DNA from: Cryomorphaceae bacterium BACL29 MAG-121220-bin8
GTDB taxonomy: Bacteria > Bacteroidota > Bacteroidia > Flavobacteriales > Flavobacteriaceae
Assembly: GCA_905181705.1 (NCBI GenBank)
Contig: CAJIYP010000001.1
Coordinates: 186,001 to 250,000, forward strand
Reading direction: 5' to 3'
Length of the DNA stretch: 64,000 bases
Position numbers and translations under genes: made by a program. The notes beneath the pieces were generated by a model. The model was not told the DNA's origin. It did no database searches and worked only from the letters and a program-made list of their open reading frames with translations. Each line of letters begins with the position of its first letter. Within the stretch, counting starts at the first letter, position 1. Positions 1 through 7,398 of the stretch are shown here, one piece after another.

Positions 1-895
1 TTCAACTGTTGAAATTGCTATTCCAGAATTCACCATTACAACATTATTTTGTTGTGTAGTCCCATTATTGTTTAGAATATTCATAAAAATTTTGGCAGAT
101 TCTAAAATTGATTTACCGCCAATTATTGATTTTGGATTTAAAATATTTAAGTTAAAATCCGAGGGTTCTAATATTTTTTCAGATTCATTAGAAATGATTT
201 TAACATTTCCAGTTAATGACACCTCATCATAACCATCCAGCGAATGGATTATTGAAAAATTTTGATTTGATTTTTGAAATAGATAAGAATATAATCTTGC
301 TAATTCTAAACTGAAAACTCCAACCATTTGATTTTTTGGTGATGAGGGATTTACAAGAGGACCTAGCATATTGAAAAAAGTTTTTAGACCAAGTTCTTTT
401 CTTATTGGCGCAACATGTTTCATAGCGGGATGAAATAGCGGAGCATGTAAAATACATATGCCACTTTTTTCAATACAGTTTTTTAAAAAGCTTTGATTAT
501 TAGAAAATTTTATTCCCAAATTTTCTAACACATTACTTGAACCACAAGAAGATGAAACTCCATAATTCCCGTGTTTTGCAACTTTAATACCAGCTCCTGC
601 CGTTACAAAAGCCGAAATAGTAGAAATATTGAAAGTATCTTTGTTGTCACCACCGGTTCCGCATAAATCAATTGTATTATAATCTTTTAAATCAACTGGT
701 ATACATAAGTCCATTAGAGCATCTTTAAATCCTTCAAGTTCCTCTAATGTGATATTTCTCATCATGTAAACAGTCAAAAATGATGTAACATATGAACTGA
801 TTATATTTTCCGCTGGAAATATTAACTAAAGTATTTTTAGCTTCTTCTTTGGAAAGAGTTTTATGAGTTATTAGTTTATTTAAAATATCTTTCAT
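1..895 (-). pseudogene. trpD: anthranilate phosphoribosyltransferase, frameshifted and cut by the window edge
   Basis: TrpD transfers phosphoribosyl from PRPP to anthranilate, the second dedicated step of Trp synthesis. The start (MKDILNKLI) lies just after the trpG stop. The first about 33 residues read in one frame to GKYNQ, then that frame meets a stop about 21 codons later. The rest (FLTVYMM, the PRPP-binding GTGGDN, KHGNYGVSS, LGPLVNP) continues in the next frame without stops to the window edge. Comparing the GKYN-to-FLTV spacing with the family as I remember it suggests one extra base, near the two A's at 795-796. About 55 C-terminal residues lie outside. This may be a real mutation or an assembly error. 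Confidence 0.85.
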
Positions 896-897
896 TA

Positions 898-1458
898 TTA
901 AATTTTTAACCAATTTTTTAGAAGAGATTTTCCACTTTCTGTCAGTATGGATTCAGGATGAAATTGAACCCCTCTAATATTAAGGGACTTGTGTTTTAGA
1001 GCCATTATTTGACCATTCTCATCAAATGCTAAAGCTTCTAATTCATTTGGCAAAGGTTCCTTTACTACCCAAGAATGGTAACGTCCAACTTTTAATGGAT
1101 TTGGTAAGTCTTTAAAAATAGGATCTTCTTTAACAATATTAATATCTGTTGCAACTCCGTGATAAACAGTTTCTAGATTGATAAGTTCTGCCCCAAAAAC
1201 TTCTGCAATTGCTTGGTGTCCTAAACAAACTCCTAAAATACTTTTAGAGCTAGAATAAAAAGAAATAATTTCTTTTAAAAGGCCAGCTTCATTAGGGATT
1301 CCAGGGCCTGGAGAAAGTACAATTTTGTCAAATTTTTCAATTTCTTTTATGTTTACTTGATCATTTCTTTTTACTGTTACATCACAGCCAAGCTCCTCTA
1401 AATAATGAACTAAGTTATAAGTAAAAGAATCGTAATTATCAATAACTATAATTTTCAT
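898..1458 (-). CDS. trpG: anthranilate synthase component II (glutamine amidotransferase)
   Basis: This 186-residue class I glutamine amidotransferase supplies ammonia to TrpE for anthranilate formation in the cytoplasm. The N-terminus IDNYDSFTYNL is typical. The oxyanion segment SPGPG is near residue 49, the catalytic Cys sits in GVCLGHQ (C78), and the His/Glu pair is in QFHPES (H167, E169), so the triad is complete. The length matches stand-alone TrpG/PabA proteins. It lies 2 nt downstream of trpE and 2 nt upstream of trpD, so the three are certainly cotranscribed under the upstream trp attenuator. PabA function (folate) is an alternative in other genomes, but the operon argues for Trp. Confidence 0.96.
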   Translation of the reverse strand: MKIIVIDNYDSFTYNLVHYLEELGCDVTVKRNDQVNIKEIEKFDKIVLSPGPGIPNEAGLLKEIISFYSSSKSILGVCLGHQAIAEVFGAELINLETVYHGVATDINIVKEDPIFKDLPNPLKVGRYHSWVVKEPLPNELEALAFDENGQIMALKHKSLNIRGVQFHPESILTESGKSLLKNWLKI

Positions 1459-1460
1459 AA

Positions 1461-2855
1461 TTAAATTTTTTCAGCAATTTCTAACGCACTATTTAATGCG
1501 CCAAGTTTGTTATAAATTTCTTGTAATTCGTTTTCTGCTTTTGATTTTGAGACAATTCCTGCACCTGCTTGAAACAAGAGTTCATAATTTTTGCTTAAAA
1601 AAGAACGAATTATTATGGCATGATTAAAATTTCCTTCAAAGTCCATAAATCCTATAGCCCCCCCATAAAAAGATCTGTTACAGGTCTCATATTCATCTAT
1701 AAGTTGCATTGCTCTATGTTTTGGAGCTCCAGTCAATGTTCCAGCCGGAAATGTGTCGGCTGCTATTTGAAATGTTGAGGAACCATTTTTCTTTATTCCA
1801 GTGACTTTAGAAACCAAATGAATAACATGAGAATAAAATTGAATCTCTCTGTCTTTTTCGACTTTTACATCATTTCCATTTCTACTTAGATCATTTCTAG
1901 CAAGGTCTACAAGCATCATGTGTTCACTATTTTCTTTGTCATCTTTTGAAAGTTTTTCGGCTTTTTTAGAATCCTCTAAATCATTTCCAGATCTTTTAAA
2001 TGTTCCTGCAATTGGGTGAATCTCAGCTTTATCATTTTTAACGACTAACTGAGCTTCTGGAGAACTTCCAAAAATTTTATAACTACCATAATCAAAATAA
2101 AATAGGTAAGGAGAAGGGTTTACAGACCTAAGTGCTCTATATAAATTGAATTCATCTCCCTTAAATTTTTGTGAAAACCTTCTTGAAAGTACAATTTGAA
2201 AAACATCTCCTCTAAAACAATGTTTAATCCCTTTGTTAACTAAATTAATATATTGATTGTCATTAATATTAGAAGTTAATTCACCGACTTTGGAAAAAGG
2301 ATAAGTAGAAAATTTTTCAGAGTTAATATAATTTATTATTTGATTTAAATTATTTTTTTGATTATAACTATGGTGAAATAATTTTGCTTCGTTATTAAAT
2401 ACATTTATAACAATAACATTTGAATAAAATGCATAGTATATATCAGGAATATTAGGATTATTTTCTTTTGACTGAATATCTATGTTTTCAAAATATTTAA
2501 CCGAATCATAGTTCATGTATCCAAAAACTCCATTATTAATAAATTTTTTATCATTCTTTTGACAATGAAATGATTTACAAAACTCATCAACCTCTTTAAC
2601 TACATTAATATTTTTATTTATTTCAATATTTTCTTTTTTACCATCTGGAAATGATTTACTAATTAAATTTCCTTTAACAGAAATGTATGCAATTGGGTTA
2701 AAACAAACGTATGCATAGCTATTGTCCTTAGCTCCATAGTCACTACTTTCTAATAAAAGAGAATTAGAAAAATAATCTCTTATTTTTAAATAAATACTTA
2801 CAGGTGTCAGTGTATCAGCTAATAGCTTTTTTTCAGATGTAATAATTTTATACAA
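1461..2855 (-). CDS. trpE: anthranilate synthase component I
   Basis: TrpE converts chorismate and ammonia to anthranilate. The feedback-site motif LLESSDY lies near the N-terminus and the chorismate-binding core carries PAGTLTGAPKHRAM and GGAIGFMDFEGN. The open frame extends up to a TTG at 2897, but that codon is inside the attenuator terminator stem. Homologues as I remember them start a few residues before the LLADT-(L/I)-TPVS motif, which fits the TTG at 2855 (reading LYKIIT). No ATG is available there, so initiation must be non-AUG (TTG, or ATT/ATA slightly upstream). First structural gene of the trp operon, followed directly by trpG. Confidence 0.93.
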   Translation of the reverse strand: MYKIITSEKKLLADTLTPVSIYLKIRDYFSNSLLLESSDYGAKDNSYAYVCFNPIAYISVKGNLISKSFPDGKKENIEINKNINVVKEVDEFCKSFHCQKNDKKFINNGVFGYMNYDSVKYFENIDIQSKENNPNIPDIYYAFYSNVIVINVFNNEAKLFHHSYNQKNNLNQIINYINSEKFSTYPFSKVGELTSNINDNQYINLVNKGIKHCFRGDVFQIVLSRRFSQKFKGDEFNLYRALRSVNPSPYLFYFDYGSYKIFGSSPEAQLVVKNDKAEIHPIAGTFKRSGNDLEDSKKAEKLSKDDKENSEHMMLVDLARNDLSRNGNDVKVEKDREIQFYSHVIHLVSKVTGIKKNGSSTFQIAADTFPAGTLTGAPKHRAMQLIDEYETCNRSFYGGAIGFMDFEGNFNHAIIIRSFLSKNYELLFQAGAGIVSKSKAENELQEIYNKLGALNSALEIAEKI

Positions 2856-2874
2856 TTTCTTAGTTATTTTAATT

Positions 2875-2900
2875 AAAAAAGGCCTGTCGTGAGACAAGCC
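2875..2900 (-). terminator. trp attenuator: intrinsic terminator
   Basis: Read on the minus strand: GGCTTGTC, loop TCAC, GACAGGCC, then TTTTTT. The 8-bp stem has a single T-G wobble and is followed at once by a U tract, the form of a Rho-independent terminator. It lies between the trpL leader peptide and trpE, so it ends transcription before trpE when Trp is plentiful. Confidence 0.88.
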
Positions 2901-2962
2901 TAAAATATATATTTATAAATATTGGTCTATCACGATATTTTGAAATATCCTGAGTGCCACCA
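2875..2962 (-). promoter_or_regulatory. trp attenuator with alternative hairpins
   Basis: Three mutually exclusive pairings are visible on the minus strand. A pause hairpin (2931-2956) starts right after the two Trp codons (2957-2962): CAC and GATATT pair with AATATC and GTG. An antiterminator joins CGTGATAGAC (2925-2934) to GTCTCACG (2888-2895), 8 bp with a 2-nt bulge. The terminator uses 2881-2900. A ribosome stalled on the Trp codons would block the first hairpin, favour the antiterminator and allow readthrough. The pairings are seen; the regulation follows known enterobacterial-type trp attenuation. Confidence 0.85.
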
Positions 2963-2989
2963 AAAATTATTATTTGTTTTTTTAAACAT
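2930..2989 (-). CDS. trpL: trp operon leader peptide (tandem Trp codons)
   Basis: A 19-codon ORF reading MFKKTNNNFWWHSGYFKIS. The adjacent TGG TGG codons and the terminator 30 nt downstream identify it as the sensing peptide of trp attenuation. Its stop (TGA) overlaps the 5' arm of the antiterminator, as expected of such leaders. It is far too short for standard gene calling. GAGGTG precedes the ATG by 2 nt, rather close for a Shine-Dalgarno, and the promoter places the transcript start at or just before the ATG. No other function is likely. Confidence 0.87.
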   Translation of the reverse strand: MFKKTNNNFWWHSGYFKIS

Positions 2990-2996
2990 AACACCT

Positions 2997-3028
2997 CAAA
3001 TATATAAATCATAATTTTAGATTACAAG
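2997..3028 (-). promoter_or_regulatory. trp operon promoter (Bacteroidota type)
   Basis: On the minus strand CTTG (one mismatch from the -33 TTTG) is followed after 20 nt by TATATTTG, a perfect TAnnTTTG -7 element. The -7 element ends 7 nt before the trpL ATG, so the trp mRNA probably starts with little or no leader before trpL. Confidence 0.7.
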
Positions 3029-3069
3029 GATTTAAATAAATTTAATTTTTTTAACAAGAATTAGAAATT

Positions 3070-3077
3070 TATATTTG
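3070..3077 (+). promoter_or_regulatory. -7 element (TATATTTG) upstream of the rhodanese gene
   Basis: TATATTTG matches the Bacteroidota -7 consensus and lies 19 nt upstream of the ATG. The -33 position holds only TTTT, so the call rests mainly on the -7 box and on the divergent arrangement with trp. Confidence 0.5.
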
Positions 3078-3096
3078 TAAAAATTATATTGTTATT

Positions 3097-3411
3097 ATGA
3101 ATTTAGATCAAAACAGCTGGGTTGAATCCGTTAAAAATTCAAAAAAAAGTATAGTTATTGATGTTAGAACTATCGAGGAATTTTGTGAAGGTTTTATTGA
3201 AGATGCAATTCATTTGAATATCTATGATTCCGAATCGTTTATGAACGGTATAAATAAATTGAATACAAATGACCATATACATGTGTACTGTAGATCTGGG
3301 TCTAGAAGTTCACAAGCATGCGAAATAATGAAGCAATTAGGTCTTCAAAATGTTTATAATTTAAAAGGAGGAATTTTAGATTGGACAGGAAAAATAATTA
3401 AGAATAACTAA
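3097..3411 (+). CDS. single-domain rhodanese-like sulfurtransferase
   Basis: A 104-residue single rhodanese domain. The persulfide-forming Cys lies in YCRSGSRS (C65), the six-residue active-site loop CRSGSR is intact, and the flanking motifs VIDVRTIEEF and LKGGILDW are standard. There is no signal peptide, so it is cytoplasmic. Rhodaneses of this size pass sulfur between proteins in several pathways, and the sequence alone does not say which. The PspC-like gene starts 1 nt after its stop, so the two form an operon. Confidence 0.9.
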   Translation: MNLDQNSWVESVKNSKKSIVIDVRTIEEFCEGFIEDAIHLNIYDSESFMNGINKLNTNDHIHVYCRSGSRSSQACEIMKQLGLQNVYNLKGGILDWTGKIIKNN

Positions 3412-3412
3412 T

Positions 3413-3631
3413 TTGACTGAAATCAGATATTTTTTCGAACGCCATGGTTTTTCAGTATGTTCAAGACTTGCAGAATGGATGGGAATTAGAGCTAAAAATG
3501 TCAGGTTATTTTTTATTTATATAAGTTTCTTTTCATTGGGTATAAATTTTGCGATTTATTTAACCTTGGCATTTTGGCTGAAAATCAAAGATTTAATTTC
3601 AAGTAAAAGATCTTCTGTTTTTGATTTATAA
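3413..3631 (+). CDS. PspC-domain small membrane protein
   Basis: A 72-residue protein starting at TTG. RLAEWMGIRAKNVRLFFIY resembles the first helix and turn of PspC domains (AEYFGID..LVRLLF). One hydrophobic segment follows (about residues 30-55, ending YLTLAFWLKI), then a basic tail SSKRSSVFDL that I recall in flavobacterial homologues. PspC proteins sense envelope stress in enterobacteria, but this short form lacks the rest, so the role is unknown. It is cotranscribed with the rhodanese gene. Confidence 0.7.
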   Translation: MTEIRYFFERHGFSVCSRLAEWMGIRAKNVRLFFIYISFFSLGINFAIYLTLAFWLKIKDLISSKRSSVFDL

Positions 3632-3700
3632 AAAAAACATTTGAATTATTACATTTAATTTGCATCTTGTTATAGTATTAATCTTCGAAAAAAAATTTAA

Positions 3701-5230
3701 ATGAAAAAAATATTTTTTAGCTTAATCTTTGTTTTATCTTCCTTTTTTTCTTTTTCCCAAGAAAAAGGCTTAGATCAAAAAATTGACGAAGCATTTGCCC
3801 CGATTTCTGACTTTTTTAGTAATGTTGTTTTTTTTCAAGTAGGAGGTTATCCCTTTGTAATATTATTACTTGTTGGAAGTGCGGCGTTTTTTACATTGTA
3901 TTTTGGTTTCCCAAATATTAAATACTTCTCTACTGCTATTAATGTAGTAAGAGGCAAATATGACGATTTAGATAATGATGAATCTTCAGATTCTAAAGAT
4001 GGGGAAGTTTCACATTTTCAAGCATTAGCAACTGCTGTTTCTGGTACTGTAGGAAATGGAAATATTGCAGGAGTAGCATTGGCAATCGCTCTTGGAGGAC
4101 CTGGAGCTACTTTTTGGATGATTATATGCGGACTCATAGGCATGTCAACTAAATTTGTCGAATGTACATTAGGTGTTCAATATAGAGATGTTGATGAAAA
4201 TGGTGTTGTTTATGGCGGACCTATGTATTATTTAAGTAGAGGATTAAAAGAAAAGGGATTTGAAAATTTGGGTAAAATTACAGCTGTAATATTTGCTATT
4301 TGTTGTATCGGAGGATCTTTTGGAGGAGGAAATGCAGCGCAATCTAATCAAGCTACTGTTGTAGTCAAGCAATTATTAGGTTTGGAAAGTACCAGTGCTG
4401 GAGCTATAATTGGAGTTGTGATGGCAATTTTAGTTGGTATTATAATTATTGGTGGAATTAAAAGAATTGCTTCAGTGACTGAAAAAGTAGTTCCATTTAT
4501 GGCTGTTCTTTATCTTTTTGCATGCATGTATATTTTACTTATGAATTTCACTTTAATAGATGATGCGATTTCATTAATTATAACTGAAGCTTTCAATCCT
4601 ACTGCAATGGGTGTGGGTGGTGTAATAGGTGTTTTAATGGTTGGTTTTAAAAGAGCTGCTTTTTCTAATGAAGCAGGTGCAGGTTCTGCTTCAATTGCTC
4701 ATTCTGCCGTTAAAACAAAATATGCTGCTTCTGAGGGTTTAGTTGCGCTATTAGAACCGTTTATTGATACGGTTGTCATTTGTACAATGACAGCATTAGT
4801 GATTGTTATATTTAATTTTGGAGGCTATTTTGAATATGGAGGTGATGGTCTAGGAACTGTAATGATTGACGGAGTTCCATATGAGGGAGCAGGAATAACA
4901 TCACAGGCATTTGCTGAGTATATTCCTTTTTCTGATGTATTTTTAACAGTAGCCGTTGTTCTATTTGCAATTTCTACTATGATTTCTTGGTCTTATTATG
5001 GATTGCAATCTTGGAAATATTTATTTGGAAGAGGTAATTTAGCTGATATCACATACAAACTTCTCTTTTGCACGTTCATCGTTATTGGAGCTGCAGCAAG
5101 TATGAATTCTATTTGGGCTTTTTCAGATGCAATGATTTTTGCAATGGTTTTTCCAAATATGGTTGGTTTATTTTTCTTATTTCCAGTGGTCAAAAAAGAA
5201 TTAGAAAAGTATTTAAAAGCAATCAAATAA
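3701..5230 (+). CDS. sodium:alanine symporter (AGCS family)
   Basis: A 509-residue polytopic inner-membrane protein. An N-terminal signal-like segment ends near FFSFSQ (residues 1-20) and is followed by 10 or more hydrophobic helices. Family motifs are present: GNGNIAGVALAIALGGPG near residue 118, FEC-like TKFVECTLGVQYR, GGPMYYLSRG, and FSNEAGAGSASIAHSAV. AGCS proteins import alanine or glycine with sodium; the exact substrate cannot be read. It stands alone, 70 nt after the PspC-like gene. Confidence 0.94.
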   Translation: MKKIFFSLIFVLSSFFSFSQEKGLDQKIDEAFAPISDFFSNVVFFQVGGYPFVILLLVGSAAFFTLYFGFPNIKYFSTAINVVRGKYDDLDNDESSDSKDGEVSHFQALATAVSGTVGNGNIAGVALAIALGGPGATFWMIICGLIGMSTKFVECTLGVQYRDVDENGVVYGGPMYYLSRGLKEKGFENLGKITAVIFAICCIGGSFGGGNAAQSNQATVVVKQLLGLESTSAGAIIGVVMAILVGIIIIGGIKRIASVTEKVVPFMAVLYLFACMYILLMNFTLIDDAISLIITEAFNPTAMGVGGVIGVLMVGFKRAAFSNEAGAGSASIAHSAVKTKYAASEGLVALLEPFIDTVVICTMTALVIVIFNFGGYFEYGGDGLGTVMIDGVPYEGAGITSQAFAEYIPFSDVFLTVAVVLFAISTMISWSYYGLQSWKYLFGRGNLADITYKLLFCTFIVIGAAASMNSIWAFSDAMIFAMVFPNMVGLFFLFPVVKKELEKYLKAIK

Positions 5231-5273
5231 TTTTTTAAATTTTACACTGATAGATAATAAATAATAAAAATAA

Positions 5274-5305
5274 TTTCTGAGGAATAAAAAATGTTTCTAT
5301 ATTTG
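5274..5305 (+). promoter_or_regulatory. rpsU promoter (Bacteroidota type)
   Basis: TTTC at 5274-5277 (one mismatch from TTTG), a 20-nt spacer, and TATATTTG at 5298-5305. The start would be near 5312, leaving a leader of about 15 nt before the rpsU ATG. Confidence 0.68.
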
Positions 5306-5325
5306 CGACCTATTTAAAATAATAT

Positions 5326-5520
5326 ATGTTAATTATACCAGTAAAAGAAGGCGAAAATATAGATAGAGCTCTTAAAAGATTCAAACGTAAATTCGATAAA
5401 ACCGGGGCTATGAAAAATCTTAGAGCCAGACAAGCTTTTATTAAGCCCTCTGTTAAAAACAGAGACAAGATTAAAAAGGCTGCATATGTGCAGAACCTTA
5501 GAGATCTTGAAAACATATAA
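5326..5520 (+). CDS. rpsU: 30S ribosomal protein bS21
   Basis: A 64-residue, very basic protein with the S21 signature VKEGENIDRALKRFKRKFDKTG and the downstream RARQAFIKPS. In Flavobacterium ribosomes bS21 helps sequester the anti-Shine-Dalgarno of 16S rRNA (published structural work, from memory). The region before this ATG contains no purine-rich Shine-Dalgarno. It heads the flavobacterial rpsU-recombinase-tRNA-tuf block. Confidence 0.96.
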   Translation: MLIIPVKEGENIDRALKRFKRKFDKTGAMKNLRARQAFIKPSVKNRDKIKKAAYVQNLRDLENI

Positions 5521-5541
5521 TTTCTTTTTATCTACTTAAAA

Positions 5542-5569
5542 GTTCTTAACTTTAATATTGTTTAAGAAC
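5542..5569 (+). other. AU-rich hairpin between rpsU and the recombinase
   Basis: GTTCTTAA and TTAAGAAC form an 8-bp stem with a 12-nt loop, ending 4 nt before the next ATG. There is no U tract, so it is not a terminator. It may lower recombinase translation or be a processing site. Confidence 0.35.
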
Positions 5570-5573
5570 ACTC

Positions 5574-6458
5574 ATGTATTTTTCTAATTTTTTTGATTAC
5601 TTATCTAAAGAGAAAAATTACTCTATAAATACAATAATTGCATATAAGAAAGATTTATATACATTTCAAAATTTTTGTTTTGAAGAGCATAATATAAATG
5701 ATGTTTCAAAAATCTCATATTCAATTATTAGGAGTTGGATAATTAATTTATCTGAACTTAATCTTTCCTCTTTATCAATTAATAGAAAAATTTCAGCATT
5801 AAGTAGATATTATGATTTTTTAATTAAAATCGAAAAAATCAAAGATTCACCAACAAAGAATCACAAAAGACTAAAGGTTCAGTCAAAAATTATAATACCA
5901 TTTTCTGAAGATGAAGTTTTTACTGTCATGAATGTCTTTGAAGATACATTTGAAGGAAAAAGAGACATGTTGATTATTGATACTTTATATTCTACAGGAA
6001 TTAGAAGAGATGAGTTAATTAAAATCACATTAAAAGACGTATTTTTTAATGAAAATCTTATAAAAGTGCATGGTAAAAGAAACAAGGAAAGGTTAGTTCC
6101 TATGTTACCAACATTAGAAAAAAACATCAAAGATTATTTGACTTTTCGATCTAATATTAAGTCAGTTAAAGAAAATCTTTTTTTAACATCTAAAGGTTTA
6201 CAAATAGGGCCTTCTTTAGTTTATAGAGTCGTAAAAAAATATTTTTCAAAAGCTTCAACAAAGGTTAAAAAAAGCCCCCATGTATTAAGACATTCATTTG
6301 CTACTCATCTTTTAAATAATGGGGCAGATATTAATACCATAAAAGAAATTTTAGGACATTCCAGTCTTGCATCAACTCAAATTTATACTAAAATAAAGTT
6401 ACCTAAAATTATAAGTGACTACAAGAAAAATCATCCAAGAGAAATTAAAAATAGATAA
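5574..6458 (+). CDS. tyrosine recombinase XerC/XerD type
   Basis: A 294-residue integrase-fold protein with an N-terminal SAM-like domain (about 1-90) and a C-terminal catalytic domain. All catalytic residues are visible: Arg in GIRRDEL (R144), Lys in HGKRNKERLVP, H236 and R239 in HVLRHSFATHLL, H262 in LGHSS, and Tyr271 in QIYTK. The size and lack of an extra domain fit a chromosome-dimer resolvase (XerC or XerD; I cannot tell which). Its place after rpsU is the usual flavobacterial one, so it is a core gene and not the integrase of the adjacent island. Confidence 0.92.
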   Translation: MYFSNFFDYLSKEKNYSINTIIAYKKDLYTFQNFCFEEHNINDVSKISYSIIRSWIINLSELNLSSLSINRKISALSRYYDFLIKIEKIKDSPTKNHKRLKVQSKIIIPFSEDEVFTVMNVFEDTFEGKRDMLIIDTLYSTGIRRDELIKITLKDVFFNENLIKVHGKRNKERLVPMLPTLEKNIKDYLTFRSNIKSVKENLFLTSKGLQIGPSLVYRVVKKYFSKASTKVKKSPHVLRHSFATHLLNNGADINTIKEILGHSSLASTQIYTKIKLPKIISDYKKNHPREIKNR

Positions 6459-6492
6459 GATTTCTTTTTTTAATAAAAATCGTTAATATTCG

Positions 6493-6524
6493 TTTGATTG
6501 AAAAAAAATAAATCTATACATTTG
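6493..6524 (+). promoter_or_regulatory. tRNA cluster promoter (consensus Bacteroidota)
   Basis: A perfect -33 TTTG (6493-6496), exactly 20 nt, and a perfect -7 TACATTTG (6517-6524), 22 nt before the first tRNA. It is the best promoter match I found in the window and fits a highly expressed tRNA operon. Confidence 0.85.
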
Positions 6525-6546
6525 CCAACCATTGAAAAATGGAAAA

Positions 6547-6620
6547 GCCGATGTAGCTCAGCTGGCTAGAGCAGCTGATTTGTAATCAGCAGGTCGTGGG
6601 TTCGAGTCCCTCCATCGGCT
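6547..6620 (+). tRNA. tRNA-Thr (anticodon TGT)
   Basis: A full cloverleaf. The acceptor GCCGATG pairs with CATCGGC, the anticodon loop TTTGTAA sits on the stem CTGAT/ATCAG, and the T loop is TTCGAGT. No CCA is encoded. First gene of the four-tRNA cluster. Confidence 0.97.
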
Positions 6621-6641
6621 CTTAAGGTTCTTTAAAATATT

Positions 6642-6723
6642 GGGGAGATACTCAAGCGGCCAACGAGGGCAGACTGTAAATCTGCTGTTTTTAACTTCAC
6701 AGGTTCGAATCCTGTTCTCCCCA
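6642..6723 (+). tRNA. tRNA-Tyr (anticodon GTA)
   Basis: The acceptor GGGGAGA pairs with TCTCCCC. The anticodon stem GCAGA/TCTGC holds loop CTGTAAA, giving GTA. The long variable arm expected of bacterial tRNA-Tyr is present. CCA is not encoded. Confidence 0.97.
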
Positions 6724-6733
6724 CATTATTTAA

Positions 6734-6806
6734 GCGAGAGTAGCTCAGTTGGTAGAGCGTCAGCCTTCCAAGCTGATGGTCGCCGGTTCGAACCCGGTCT
6801 CTCGCT
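6734..6806 (+). tRNA. tRNA-Gly (anticodon TCC)
   Basis: The acceptor GCGAGAG pairs with CTCTCGC. The anticodon stem TCAGC/GCTGA holds loop CTTCCAA, giving TCC. The T arm CCGG-TTCGAAC-CCGG is intact. Confidence 0.97.
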
Positions 6807-6818
6807 CTAATATTTTCT

Positions 6819-6890
6819 GCCGGTGTAGCTCAGGGGTAGAGCGTTTCCTTGGTAAGGAAGAGGTCTTGAGTTCAAATCTCAACATTGGCT
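6819..6890 (+). tRNA. tRNA-Thr (anticodon GGT)
   Basis: The acceptor GCCGGTG pairs with CATTGGC using two G-T wobbles. The anticodon stem holds loop TTGGTAA, giving GGT. The T loop is TTCAAAT. It is the last tRNA before the accessory block, and a degenerate copy of its 3' half lies at 10781-10822, so its end may have served as an integration site. Confidence 0.96.
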
Positions 6891-7033
6891 CTCTGTTAAA
6901 CTAAGTTTTAACAACACTCATAATCATTTTTACTTAACTTTTATAAAACTTTTAAGCATTAGGATTGTGTTTAGCACTTTTTTAAGTCTTCTAAATAGCT
7001 TCCTTTTAGCTAATTTTTAAAATGTTTTGACAC

Positions 7034-7384
7034 TTACTCTTTTAATGTATATGGTTTTACTAAGTTTTCTTTTTCTTTTTCACTTGCTGCATCCCACAAC
7101 TTTCTCTCCTCACTTGTTTTAAATATAACTACCTGTGGAGGTTCTTGAATAAACATTGGTAAATCTTCTTCTGTATCTATTGTAACTGCCCTTTGTTTAG
7201 GCATTATGTAAGGTAGTATGACCTGTAAATACCTTAATTTCTGGTCTTCTGTATATACTTCTATCTTTAATGAATCTAATAGCTCTGATACATTAGCTTT
7301 TATTTTATCCTTAATTTCTTGAGAGATAACATCTTTACCTCTCTTTGACTGTTTGCCATATTGATTACCTTTTTGAAAACTCAT
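7034..7384 (-). CDS. phage-like small protein of unknown function
   Basis: A 116-residue soluble protein. The N-terminus FQKGNQYGKQSKRGKD resembles the KGNxxGxxxKRG start of small phage or mobile-element proteins (DUF5681-like, terminase-small-subunit-like) common in Bacteroidota prophages. A helical stretch follows (SELLDSLKIE, LRYLQVILPYIMPK). The family call is from memory and tentative. It sits 14 nt after a small ribbon-helix-helix gene and directly beside tRNA-Thr, suggesting a remnant of an integrated element. Confidence 0.6.
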   Translation of the reverse strand: MSFQKGNQYGKQSKRGKDVISQEIKDKIKANVSELLDSLKIEVYTEDQKLRYLQVILPYIMPKQRAVTIDTEEDLPMFIQEPPQVVIFKTSEERKLWDAASEKEKENLVKPYTLKE

Positions 7385-7398
7385 GATGTTATTTTATG

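Noticed and set aside
227-457. Minus-strand ORF of 76 codons in trpD
   Set aside because: It is in another frame of the clear TrpD sequence and has no recognisable features.
5574-6458. The recombinase as integrase of the island next to the tRNAs
   Set aside because: Its position after rpsU and its XerC/D size and motifs are those of the core flavobacterial gene; it is on the other side of the tRNA cluster from the accessory block.
6893-6912. Possible terminator after the tRNA cluster (GTTAAA/TTTAAC)
   Set aside because: A 6-bp stem of almost only A-T pairs without a T tract is not distinguishable from chance.
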